Part shown: in pieces, positions 6,025-11,851 of the stretch | Numbering within the stretch: the stretch's first letter is position 1 | Layout of the letters: the number at the start of each line of letters is the position of its first letter | Assembly: GCA_025464915.1 (NCBI GenBank) | Contig: JAODNF010000052.1 | Location: 1 to 11,851, forward strand | DNA from: Frankiales bacterium | GTDB lineage: Bacteria; Actinomycetota; Actinomycetes; Mycobacteriales; SCTD01 | Direction: 5' to 3' | DNA length: 11,851 nucleotides | Notes under the pieces: model-generated | What the model was told of the DNA's origin: nothing | What the model saw: only the letters and a program-made list of their open reading frames with translations | Databases searched by the model: none | Translations under genes and position numbers: made by a program

Positions 6025-6512
6025 GTGGACTCGGCCAGGTTCTTCAGCGTCAGCAGCTGCTTGCGGGCCATCGGCCAGTCCCCCACGGCCAGCGGCACCG
6101 ACCACCAGTGCCGCGGCACCACGATCTTCAGGAGCAGCCGCGAGCCCGGGCCGTCCGGCGCCACGACGTAGGACATCACCGCTCCCATGATGCTGGCCGT
6201 CAGCGACTCCCCCGGCACCACGGCGAGCACCCGTCCCAGCGGGAAGCGCCCGCCGGACGTGGAGAACCGGTCTCCGGGCACCGGGTCAGGCAGGTCCGAC
6301 AGCGTGCGGGGCGACCGTCGGCCGAGGTTGTCGACCCAGTCGTAGGAGTAGGGCGCGAGCCGGATCTGCCGGACCCACGGCCACACCGCCGACGGCGGAG
6401 CCGCGACGGACACCCCACGCCACAGCGGCAGGCCGGTGGCCAGGTCGTCGCAGGGGAAGCGGCGGTCGACCTCGGCGTCGGTGACGCCCCAGCGCGCCCC
6501 GGGGACCCTCAG
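6021..6512 (-). CDS. SRPBCC (polyketide cyclase/START-like) family protein
   Basis: This small protein of about 163 residues fits the SRPBCC helix-grip fold, a hydrophobic-ligand cavity family. Recognisable are WGVTDAEVDRRFPCDD at the N-terminus, RGVSVAAPPSAVWPWVRQ, YSYDWVDNLGRRSP, the PGDRF turn and the C-terminal helix MARKQLLTLKNLAE. The start is uncertain. The conserved sequence begins right after the upstream stop, but the only start-like codon there is CTG at 6512, giving a CTGA overlap (6509-6512) like the ATGA/GTGA junctions elsewhere here. An in-frame ATG at 6665 would overlap the hydrolase gene by 157 bases with low-complexity Arg/Ala residues, and a GTG at 6413 would drop conserved sequence. 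It may bind or present a lipid or steroid, but enzymatic function cannot be read from sequence. Confidence 0.72.
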   Translation of the reverse strand: MRVPGARWGVTDAEVDRRFPCDDLATGLPLWRGVSVAAPPSAVWPWVRQIRLAPYSYDWVDNLGRRSPRTLSDLPDPVPGDRFSTSGGRFPLGRVLAVVPGESLTASIMGAVMSYVVAPDGPGSRLLLKIVVPRHWWSVPLAVGDWPMARKQLLTLKNLAEST

Positions 6513-7528
6513 GTCAGCCGCACCTGCGTCGGGGTCCCCACCGCGACGGTCACGACCCCGAGCAGCTCGAGGTGCCGCACGTGCGCCATCGTCTCGGCGA
6601 GCGCGGCGCGCAGCATCATCCGCGGCAGCTCGTCCCAGGGCCGGTTCCAGGTCATCGCTTGGCACAGCGCCCAGGGTGTCAGCGGTCCCTCGGCGAGCGC
6701 CTTCTGGAGCTCCTCGAGCCGTTCCTCGTGGTGGCCGAGGAGCTCGGCGACCCGGGCGTCGACGCCGTGGAAGCGACCTCGGTGCGCGGGCAGGACCTCC
6801 GACGGCTCGGCGCCGGTGAGCAGCCGCAGGGAGCCGAAGAAGTCACCGAGCGGGTCGCCGTCCGGCGCCTCGAAGCCGTAGAGCCCGACGTGGGAGCTGA
6901 TGGTCTTGAGCAGGTGGTCACCGGTGAGCAGCCGCCCGTCGATGCGCAGGCACAGGGGCCCCGGCGTGTGACCGGGGGTGTGCACGAGCTCGACCACGCG
7001 GTCGCCGAGTCGCAGCGTGGAGGAGTCGAGCGACCGGTCCGGCAGGGCCGGCATCGGCATCACGACCCCCTTGCCCGCCGCCACCACGTCGTCGACGTCG
7101 CACTGACCCGCACCGGCCTCGAGCAGCTTGACCTGGGTGTCCTGGTCGAACACCTCCGGGTCGTCGGCGAGCAGCTCGCGGTGCCGCTTGACCAGCTCGG
7201 TGTCGGCGTCGTGCATGCCGACCCAGCAGCCGCTCGCGTCCCGGACCCGGCCGACCAGTCCGAGGTGGTCGGGGTGGTGGTGCGTGACGATGATCCCGCG
7301 GATCTCCGAGACGCTGGTCCCGCACTCCACGAGACCGGCGCTCAGGTCTGCCCAGGCCCGTTCGTGGTTCCAGCCCGTGTCGATCAGGTAGGGACCGTCG
7401 TCGGACTCGAGCAGGTAGGTCTGCGTCCAGCCGATCGGGCTGTCCGGGACGACGGTCGGGACGCACCAGATGCCCGGTGCCACCTTCTCGACGGGTGGCT
7501 GGACCTTCTCACCCGACAAAGACGTCAT
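6509..7528 (-). CDS. Metallo-beta-lactamase-fold hydrolase
   Basis: This 339-residue cytoplasmic MBL-fold protein has a complete dinuclear metal site: THHHPDH (82-88, ligands H83, H85, D87 and H88), H187 in TPGHTPG, D204 in LTGDHLL and H249 in LPAHRG. A C-terminal helical region (about 258-339, HHEERLEELQKAL...) resembles the winged-helix-like tail of LACTB2-type members. Family members hydrolyse thioesters, lactones, phosphodiesters or nucleic acids, so the substrate is open; in a KstR-type locus a steroid acyl-CoA or lactone is a reasonable guess (inference). The ATG at 7528 overlaps the upstream gene by 20 bases and has only a weak ribosome site; TTG at 7519 is an alternative. It is third in the operon, between the CrtC/AttH-like gene and the SRPBCC gene. 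Confidence 0.88.
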   Translation of the reverse strand: MTSLSGEKVQPPVEKVAPGIWCVPTVVPDSPIGWTQTYLLESDDGPYLIDTGWNHERAWADLSAGLVECGTSVSEIRGIIVTHHHPDHLGLVGRVRDASGCWVGMHDADTELVKRHRELLADDPEVFDQDTQVKLLEAGAGQCDVDDVVAAGKGVVMPMPALPDRSLDSSTLRLGDRVVELVHTPGHTPGPLCLRIDGRLLTGDHLLKTISSHVGLYGFEAPDGDPLGDFFGSLRLLTGAEPSEVLPAHRGRFHGVDARVAELLGHHEERLEELQKALAEGPLTPWALCQAMTWNRPWDELPRMMLRAALAETMAHVRHLELLGVVTVAVGTPTQVRLT

Positions 7529-8600
7529 CCCAGCCCGTGAAGTACTGCGGGTGCGGGCCCATGTTCATGACCTCGAGCAGCCCCCAGCCCTCGCCGTCGC
7601 CCTGGTTGGTCCAGTAGCGGCCGAGGTGATCGACGATCGCGCCGGGGATCGGCACCATTGCCGGGTCGTCGAGGTCGAAGTCGACGCGCTGCACGACGAG
7701 GTCGTCGCCCTGGTTCATGCCGTGCTTCCAGTCGGCGTCGAAGCCGTAGCCCGTGCCGCGCGCGAGGTGCACGGGCCGCAGCGCCTCGCCGGTGAGCTCG
7801 AGGCCGCCCGCGAAGGTCACCGTCGCGCCCGTCACCATCCGGGTGCCTGGCTTGAACTGCAGCGAGTGCGAGGGCCGGCCGAGCTGCTCGACGCGGCCGT
7901 CCGGGTGCAGCCGGATGCCCTCCTCCAGCGAGCGGCGGCCGAGGCCGTCCTCCTGGCACATGTAGACGATCGAACTCTTCTCGAACCGCACCACGAAGTA
8001 GTTCCAGTAGAAGCCGTTCGAGGGCATCGTCGCCTTGCCGCCCTCGGGCTCGCCGACGGGACGCACACCCCACGAGCGGTCACGCGACCCGCCGAAGCGG
8101 TCGGGCGTCACGGCGATCTCGCGACCGTCGAGCACGAGCGTCCCGGTCCAGGTGCCGGTCTGCAGGAAGCGCATGGTGTTCATGGTCTGCCGGCCCCAGG
8201 CGGACTCCATCGTCATCCGCGGCTCCTCGTAGGCGGGCACGAGCCCCTCCCACACGGCGTCGACCGCGAAGCCGTCGGTCTCCTCGCAGACGAAGCGGAC
8301 CTTCTTCAGGCCCTCGATCACCTCGACCCGCAGCGGCCCGACCTTCGTGTCCAGCCGGTTCAGCCCCAGCGGGCGGGAGGCCCGGACGACGGTCTGCGTC
8401 TGGCCGTACGAGGCGCAGATGAAGGCGTCGGTGACGTCGAGGTTCGGGTACTGCCCGAGACCCATCGCCATGAAGAACTCGTCGGTCGACCCGTGCATCG
8501 AGAAGTAGCAGCGGTCGTAGAAGTTGCGGTCGGACGTGCCGACCGTCGCCATGGTCTCGGCGACCTGGTGGATGGGCAGCTCGTCCAGGGGGCTCAGCAT
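7509..8600 (-). CDS. Uncharacterised protein of CrtC/AttH-like (DUF7064/7065-type) family
   Basis: This 363-residue soluble protein lacks a signal peptide or membrane segments. It resembles proteins found beside phosphotransferases in lipid- and steroid-degrading actinobacteria, built of two lipocalin-like beta-barrel halves related to the CrtC/AttH hydratase fold. The first half (about 22-180) contains NFYDRCYFSMHGSTDEFF and YPNLDVTDAF; the second begins near the Arg/Trp-rich RFGGSRDRSWGVRPVG and continues with FYWNYFVVRFE and GYGFDADWKHG. Repeated aromatic, Asp and Arg residues suggest a ligand pocket, but no catalytic residues can be named. The ATG at 8600 starts inside the end of the phosphotransferase gene (ATGCTGA, 7-base overlap); the in-frame extension to 8882 is a shadow of that gene. 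The family call rests on remembered sequence style, so it is moderate. Confidence 0.72.
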   Translation of the reverse strand: MLSPLDELPIHQVAETMATVGTSDRNFYDRCYFSMHGSTDEFFMAMGLGQYPNLDVTDAFICASYGQTQTVVRASRPLGLNRLDTKVGPLRVEVIEGLKKVRFVCEETDGFAVDAVWEGLVPAYEEPRMTMESAWGRQTMNTMRFLQTGTWTGTLVLDGREIAVTPDRFGGSRDRSWGVRPVGEPEGGKATMPSNGFYWNYFVVRFEKSSIVYMCQEDGLGRRSLEEGIRLHPDGRVEQLGRPSHSLQFKPGTRMVTGATVTFAGGLELTGEALRPVHLARGTGYGFDADWKHGMNQGDDLVVQRVDFDLDDPAMVPIPGAIVDHLGRYWTNQGDGEGWGLLEVMNMGPHPQYFTGWDDVFVG

Positions 8601-9637
8601 CCGAGCGCCTCCAGCATGTCGGCGGTCAGGCGGGCAGGTGCGTTGTTCGAGGCCATGTCGTTGTCGGGCGGGATGAGGCCCCAGTCCTTGAAGATCTCGG
8701 TGAGCCTGCCCATGATCACGCAGAACCGGAACCCGGCGAACAGCTCGTAGTAGTCGAACGCCTTGGCGGACCGACCGGACCGCTCCTCGAACCGCGCGAT
8801 CATCGCCTCCTTCGTCGGGAACCCAGGCAGGCGGGGAGCACCCATGCCCTGCGCGTGGTGGCGGTCGAGGAACCACGTCCATGCGATGTCCTGCGACGGC
8901 GAGCCGTAGCAGGCCATCTCCCAGTCGACGACGGCGATCCGGTTGCCCTCGGCGTCGTACATGACGTTGCCGACGCGCGAGTCGCCCCAGACGAAGACGC
9001 GGCCGTCGTCCTCGGGCTTGTTGTCCTTGAGGTAGTCAAAGGCCCGGCGGGCGACGACGAGCTCCTCGGTCTTCTCGACGCCGACCATGAAGCCCTCGTA
9101 GTAGTCCAGCTGCGCGTCGAGCCCGTCGAGCAGCGGGGGCAGGTCGAGGCTGTCGGGATCGAGCGCAGCGACGTCGGCGATGCTGTCGATGGCTCCCCAG
9201 AACACCTTCTCCTGGACCTCGGGGGAAGCGTCCTTCAGCCAGCCCTCCATCGTGTACGGCGGGTTGTCCGACGGGATGAGCCCGTCGACGAACTCCATCA
9301 CGAAGAACGGCGCCCCGAGGACGGACGGGTCCGTCTCGTACCAGCGCACGGCCGGCACCGGGATCGTGCTCTTCGCGGCCAGCGTGACGAGGATCTTGTA
9401 CTGCTCCTCGAAGGCGGCGTCGGGGAACAGCGTGTAGCCGGTGGGGGCGACGCGGACGACGAGCTTGTCGACCGTCCCGCCGTACGTGGCGTCAACGATG
9501 ATCGTCTCGTTCGAGAACCCGGTGGCGCCGGGACCGCCGAACTCGCCGAGCACCACCTCGGAGCCGACCTTCTCGCCGAGCCAGGTGGCGAGGGCCTTCC
9601 TGGACTGCTCGACGTCACGCTGGGAGTTGGCAGGCAC
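8594..9637 (-). CDS. Phosphotransferase family protein (APH / ACAD10-11 kinase-like)
   Basis: This 347-residue protein has the aminoglycoside-phosphotransferase/choline-kinase fold. GEFGGPGATGFSNETIIV (31-48) is the nucleotide loop, LVVRVAP (59-65) lacks the usual Lys, and FFVMEFVDG is the hinge. VWGDSRVGNVMYD gives catalytic D219 and N224, and VVDWEMA gives the Mg ligand D238. The normal HGD reads WGD, a variant I recall in other actinobacterial members. Relatives include the kinase domain of ACAD10/ACAD11, which phosphorylates 4-hydroxyacyl-CoA so the hydroxyl can be eliminated. A comparable action on a hydroxylated steroid acyl-CoA would suit this locus (inference); antibiotic resistance is unlikely. 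It starts at GTG 9637 with GAAGGGG upstream and leads a five-gene operon with a KstR-like operator 45 bases before the start codon. Confidence 0.85.
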   Translation of the reverse strand: MPANSQRDVEQSRKALATWLGEKVGSEVVLGEFGGPGATGFSNETIIVDATYGGTVDKLVVRVAPTGYTLFPDAAFEEQYKILVTLAAKSTIPVPAVRWYETDPSVLGAPFFVMEFVDGLIPSDNPPYTMEGWLKDASPEVQEKVFWGAIDSIADVAALDPDSLDLPPLLDGLDAQLDYYEGFMVGVEKTEELVVARRAFDYLKDNKPEDDGRVFVWGDSRVGNVMYDAEGNRIAVVDWEMACYGSPSQDIAWTWFLDRHHAQGMGAPRLPGFPTKEAMIARFEERSGRSAKAFDYYELFAGFRFCVIMGRLTEIFKDWGLIPPDNDMASNNAPARLTADMLEALGC

Positions 9638-9678
9638 GTGTCACGACCCCTTCGTCGCTGAAGCCTTCTTGTCCGCCG

Positions 9679-9708
9679 AACCTAGAACCTGTTCCAGTCA
9701 GCGGGCAA
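9679..9708 (-). promoter_or_regulatory. Putative promoter of the phosphotransferase operon
   Basis: Minus-strand TTGCCC (complement of 9703-9708) and TAGGTT (complement of 9679-9684) are 18 bases apart. The -35 falls within the last codons of the upstream LLM gene. The KstR-like palindrome 9683-9696 overlaps the -10 and spacer, consistent with repression. Weak consensus, read by eye. Confidence 0.4.
9683..9696. promoter_or_regulatory. KstR-like operator 3 (phosphotransferase cassette)
   Basis: TAGAACCTGTTCCA matches every fixed position of TnnAACnnGTTnnA, and the two halves differ by one base from perfect symmetry. It lies in the 60-base gap between the LLM stop (9698) and the phosphotransferase start (9637), giving the five-gene cassette its own steroid-type control. 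Confidence 0.85.
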
Positions 9709-10654
9709 GGCTCGTGAGCTCCGCCAGTGCCTCGACGGACACCGGGTACGGCGTCGACAGGGCAACTCGGGCGCACCGGGCGAACCGTCGCCGCAGGCCC
9801 TCCGCGACGACCGCCGGCGACCCGACGAGCGCCACGGTCTCCACGACCTCGTCAGGGACCGCGTCCGGCAACGATCCCCACTTCCCGTCACGGGTGAGCT
9901 GACGCAGCTCCTCGTGCAGCGCCCCCCAGCCGTGGGCGTCGAGGACGGGGCGGTACGCCGGGGTGCTGCCGTAGAAGGCGATGAGCGACCGCACGGCGGC
10001 GGTGGCCGTCACGAGCTCCTCCTCGGTGACGGCGACACCGACGATGCTCTGGCCCACGACCGGGAACTCGGGCGGCACGCCGGCGAGGGTCTGCGCCAAG
10101 GACGCCTCGCTGCAGAAGGGGTGGACCAGCAGCCCGTCGGCGACCTCGACGGCCATGGCCGTCATCCGCGGGCCCACGGCGCCCACCAGCACGGGGGCAG
10201 CCACGACGTCGGCCGGGACGAACAGCGGTGGGCAGAACGTGTGCCGGGTCCACTCGCCCTCGAAGGCCATCGGCTCGCCGGTGGCCCAGGAGGTCTGGAT
10301 GGCCTTGACGGCCAGCACCCACTCGCGCATCTGCGCGACGGGCTTCGTCCACTCGGCGCCGAAGCGGTCGACGACGTGCCTGCGCACCTGCGACCCGAGG
10401 CCGAGGGAGAAGCGCCCACCGGTCGCCCGCTGGAGGTCCTGGGCGAGGTAGGCCAGGTGCATCGGGGAGCGCGGCAGGGCGATCGCGAGGTTCGTGTAGA
10501 GGTCCAGCCCCGAGCCGGAGGCGACGGCGAGGGGCAGGAACGGGTCGTTCGGTCCCTCGTAGGTGAACGTCCCGGCGACCCCGGCGTCCTTCAGCTCCGC
10601 GACCGCCCGCGGGACGTCGGCGAGTGCGGCGTCGAGCCGGACGTCGATCTTCAC
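9698..10654 (-). CDS. LLM-class (F420-type) oxidoreductase, MSMEG_2256/TIGR03617-like
   Basis: This 318-residue luciferase-like TIM barrel fits the TIGR03617 subgroup of probable F420-dependent oxidoreductases. Tell-tale segments are GPNDPFLPLAVAS, ALPRSPMHLAYLAQDLQ, GGRFSLGLGSQVRRHV, FEGEWTRHT, VLVGAVGPRMTAMAVEVADGLLVHPF and ALVGSPAVVAEGL. It probably transfers hydride between F420H2 and an organic substrate in the cytoplasm; the substrate of this subgroup is not known to me. The GTG start at 10654 has GGGAGG 4 bases upstream and begins the protein as family members begin (VKIDVRL). An in-frame ATG at 10957 would run antisense through the ferredoxin gene. It is a single-gene unit, separated from the next minus-strand gene by 43 bases containing operator 3 plus the leader, and it shares operator 4 with the divergent ferredoxin. 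Confidence 0.9.
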   Translation of the reverse strand: MKIDVRLDAALADVPRAVAELKDAGVAGTFTYEGPNDPFLPLAVASGSGLDLYTNLAIALPRSPMHLAYLAQDLQRATGGRFSLGLGSQVRRHVVDRFGAEWTKPVAQMREWVLAVKAIQTSWATGEPMAFEGEWTRHTFCPPLFVPADVVAAPVLVGAVGPRMTAMAVEVADGLLVHPFCSEASLAQTLAGVPPEFPVVGQSIVGVAVTEEELVTATAAVRSLIAFYGSTPAYRPVLDAHGWGALHEELRQLTRDGKWGSLPDAVPDEVVETVALVGSPAVVAEGLRRRFARCARVALSTPYPVSVEALAELTSLAR

Positions 10655-10658
10655 GGGA

Positions 10659-10664
10659 CCTCCC
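10659..10664 (-). promoter_or_regulatory. Ribosome binding site deciding the LLM gene start
   Basis: Minus-strand GGGAGG lies 4 bases before the GTG at 10654. It supports this start over upstream in-frame codons that would read antisense through the ferredoxin gene. Confidence 0.65.
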
Positions 10665-10672
10665 ACGGAAAC

Positions 10673-10686
10673 GAGAACAGGTTCTA
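10673..10686. promoter_or_regulatory. KstR-like operator 4 (LLM gene / ferredoxin divergent region)
   Basis: GAGAACAGGTTCTA has perfect AGAAC/GTTCT arms around AG, with one outer base off the KstR consensus. It is the only such site in the 66-base divergent gap, 18 bases from the LLM GTG and 34 from the ferredoxin ATG, so it could control both directions. I could not identify convincing -35/-10 pairs here. Confidence 0.85.
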
Positions 10687-10720
10687 GCACGATCGGCACG
10701 GAGGCGTTACGGTCCCCAGC

Positions 10721-10942
10721 ATGTCCAGAGAGCTCGAGGTCGAGGTCGGCCCCACCTGCATCAGCAGCGGCTACTGCCGCAACTTCGCGCCCGACGTGTT
10801 CGGGCAGAAGGAGGACCGCAAGTCCTTCGTGAAGTCCAACCCCGTGACGGAGACGCCGCAGGTCCTCGAGGCCTTCGAGAGCTGCCCCGTCGAGGCCATC
10901 ACGGCCAAGGACACCGCCACCGGCGAGGAGGTCTTCCCCTGA
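10721..10942 (+). CDS. [3Fe-4S] single-cluster ferredoxin
   Basis: This 73-residue acidic ferredoxin is of the small type that supplies electrons to actinobacterial P450s. Cluster cysteines are C13 and C19 in CISSGYC and C55 in ESCPVEAI. The position that would hold the fourth cysteine of a [4Fe-4S] site (residue 16) is Ser, so a [3Fe-4S] cluster is expected. NFAPDVFGQKED and the C-terminal CPVEAIT are typical of this family, which includes FdxD near steroid genes in Mycobacterium. The ATG at 10721 has only a distant GGAGG (10700-10704); a short leader or leaderless transcript is possible. Its stop overlaps the echA19 start by one base (TGATG, 10940-10944), so the two are co-transcribed. The cluster P450 (1-330) is a candidate partner; this is inference from shared regulation. 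Confidence 0.92.
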   Translation: MSRELEVEVGPTCISSGYCRNFAPDVFGQKEDRKSFVKSNPVTETPQVLEAFESCPVEAITAKDTATGEEVFP

Positions 10943-11745
10943 TGACGGACGCCCCACAGCACCTGCTGGTCGAGAAGGTCGGCCACACGCTGGTCTGCAC
11001 GATGAACCGGCCGGAGGCCAAGAACGCCTTCAGCCCCAACATGCTGAGCCGGATGCTCGGCGCCTGGGAGCAGGCCGACGCCGACGACGACGTTCGCGTC
11101 GTCATCCTCACCGGCTCGACCGAGGTCTTCTGCGCGGGCGCCGACCTCAAGGCCATGATGAGCGCGCCCGACCCGGGCGACGAGCACGCGAAGCGCTACA
11201 GCGAGGACGCCGGTCTCGCGTGGAAGGCGCTGCTGCGCCACTACCGCCTCACCAAGCCGCTCATCGCGGCGGTCGAGGGCCCGGCCATCGCGGGCGGTAC
11301 GGAGATCCTGCAGGCCACCGACATCCGGGTCGCCGGCGAGAGCGCGACGTTCGGCGTCGCCGAGGTCCGTCGCGGGCTGTTCCCGCTCGGCGGGTCGACG
11401 GTGCGTCTGCGCCGCCAGATCCCCTACACGATCGCGGCCGAGATGCTGCTGACCGGCAAGACGATCACCGCGCAGGAGGCTCTGACCTACGGCCTCATCG
11501 GGCACGTCGTCCCGGACGGCGAGGCGCTGAAGAAGGCGCACGAGATCGCCGACGCCATCGCGGCCAACGGCCCGATCGCCGTGCGGTCGGTCCTGCGCAG
11601 CCTCAAGGAGACCGAGGGCCTGCCGGAGCCGGACGCGCTCAAGGTCGAGCTCGAGATCGGCATCCCGGTGTTCCAGACCAACGACAGCAAGGAAGGGCCG
11701 CGGGCGTTCGCCGAGAAGCGCCAGCCGAACTTCACCGGCACGTGA
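10942..11745 (+). CDS. echA19: EchA19, steroid enoyl-CoA hydratase (crotonase)
   Basis: This 267-residue crotonase matches EchA19 (Rv3516) as I recall it, with shared segments such as HTLVCTMNRPEAKNAFS, RLTKPLIAAVEGPAIAGGTE, TDIRVAGESATFG, LTGKTITAQEAL and KEGPRAFAEKRQPNF. EchA19 hydrates 3-oxo-chol-4,22-diene-24-oyl-CoA, the C24 step ahead of dehydrogenation and FadA5 thiolysis. Catalytic glutamates E121 (AGGTEI) and E141 (FGVAEVRRG) are both present; FCAGADLK (63-70) and G118 would form the oxyanion hole. The ATG start overlaps the ferredoxin stop by one base, and the stop is embedded in a GTGA that may start the next gene. An in-frame extension upstream to 10624 would run over the ferredoxin gene and the operator and is rejected. 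Confidence 0.94.
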   Translation: MTDAPQHLLVEKVGHTLVCTMNRPEAKNAFSPNMLSRMLGAWEQADADDDVRVVILTGSTEVFCAGADLKAMMSAPDPGDEHAKRYSEDAGLAWKALLRHYRLTKPLIAAVEGPAIAGGTEILQATDIRVAGESATFGVAEVRRGLFPLGGSTVRLRRQIPYTIAAEMLLTGKTITAQEALTYGLIGHVVPDGEALKKAHEIADAIAANGPIAVRSVLRSLKETEGLPEPDALKVELEIGIPVFQTNDSKEGPRAFAEKRQPNFTGT

Positions 11746-11851
11746 CGCCGACGGAGCTCACCCCAGGCGGCGACGACCTCGCGGTCGCCGTCCGCGAGCT
11801 CCTCGAGCACGCCGTCCGCAGCCAGGACGCGGACGGCGTGGCAGCAGCGGC
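11742..11851 (+). CDS. Unidentified gene, N-terminal part, coupled to echA19
   Basis: From a GTG at 11742, overlapping the echA19 stop as GTGA, an open frame runs 36 codons to the window edge. It begins MTPTELTPGGDDLAVAVRE when GTG is read as Met, then continues with an amphipathic, Leu/Ala/Glu-rich stretch (LLEHAVRSQDADGVAAA). This resembles the first helix of acyl-CoA dehydrogenases, which would make sense after a hydratase, but the fragment is too short to assign. No ribosome binding site is visible, so translation would depend on coupling to echA19. Confidence 0.5.
   Translation, partial: MTPTELTPGGDDLAVAVRELLEHAVRSQDADGVAAA

Noticed and set aside
8601..8882. N-terminal extension of the CrtC/AttH-like protein to 8882
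   Set aside because: It is Arg/Pro/Ala-rich shadow sequence of the phosphotransferase gene; ATG 8600 starts recognisable family sequence.
8594..9637. Aminoglycoside-resistance phosphotransferase
   Set aside because: Only the broad fold is shared. The context is a KstR-type lipid operon and the protein resembles the ACAD10/11-type kinases.
10624..10941. Upstream in-frame extension of EchA19 over the operator and ferredoxin
   Set aside because: It would read the ferredoxin gene in another frame and cross operator 4; the ATG at 10942 is in a TGATG coupling.
11487..11810. Minus-strand open frame opposite the end of echA19
   Set aside because: It is antisense to a conserved crotonase C-terminus and shows no family motif; the coupled plus-strand GTG at 11742 is more plausible.

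Overview
The window is high-GC DNA (visually about 70% G+C) packed with short-spaced or overlapping genes, many with GTG starts. The gene families (FadA5, ChsH1/ChsH2, Ltp2, EchA19, an F420-type LLM oxidoreductase) point to a steroid-degrading actinobacterium. I lean towards a Nocardioides-like member of the Propionibacteriales rather than a mycobacterium, but genus is inference. No tRNA, rRNA, CRISPR array or transposase is visible, and no gene-free stretch exceeds 300 bases.

Layout. (A) Positions 1-3948, minus strand: chsH2, chsH1, ltp2, an NPD-family flavoprotein and a cytochrome P450 cut by the window edge, nearly all coupled by 4-base stop/start overlaps. (B) 3949-4094: a divergent promoter region with two KstR-like palindromes. 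(C) 4095-5258, plus strand: the thiolase fadA5. (D) 5259-5376: a convergent gap filled by two strong hairpins, one a near-perfect 61-base inverted repeat. (E) 5377-9637, minus strand: a less familiar five-gene cassette (phosphotransferase, CrtC/AttH-like protein, metallo-beta-lactamase-fold hydrolase, SRPBCC protein, small GDPD-like protein), preceded by its own KstR-like site. (F) 9698-10654, minus strand: an LLM-class oxidoreductase. (G) 10721-11851, plus strand: a [3Fe-4S] ferredoxin, echA19 and the start of another gene. A fourth KstR-like palindrome lies between F and G.

How the genes work together. From known homologues, the P450 would oxidise the terminal carbon of the sterol side chain, with the ferredoxin a possible electron donor. 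EchA19 hydrates a C24 steroid enoyl-CoA, and FadA5 thiolytically removes acetyl-CoA to leave a C22 propionyl side chain. ChsH1-ChsH2 hydrates the C22 enoyl-CoA, and Ltp2 with the ChsH2 DUF35 domain performs the retro-aldol cleavage to a C19 17-ketosteroid plus propionyl-CoA. The C22 dehydrogenase pair ChsE1-ChsE2, which sits in this operon in Mycobacterium, is not between these genes.

The most novel material is cassette E. Its genes have no established steroid role that I know of, yet it carries the same operator as the recognised steroid genes. The other standout is the long palindrome between the convergent genes, which may be a dispersed element or a bidirectional terminator.
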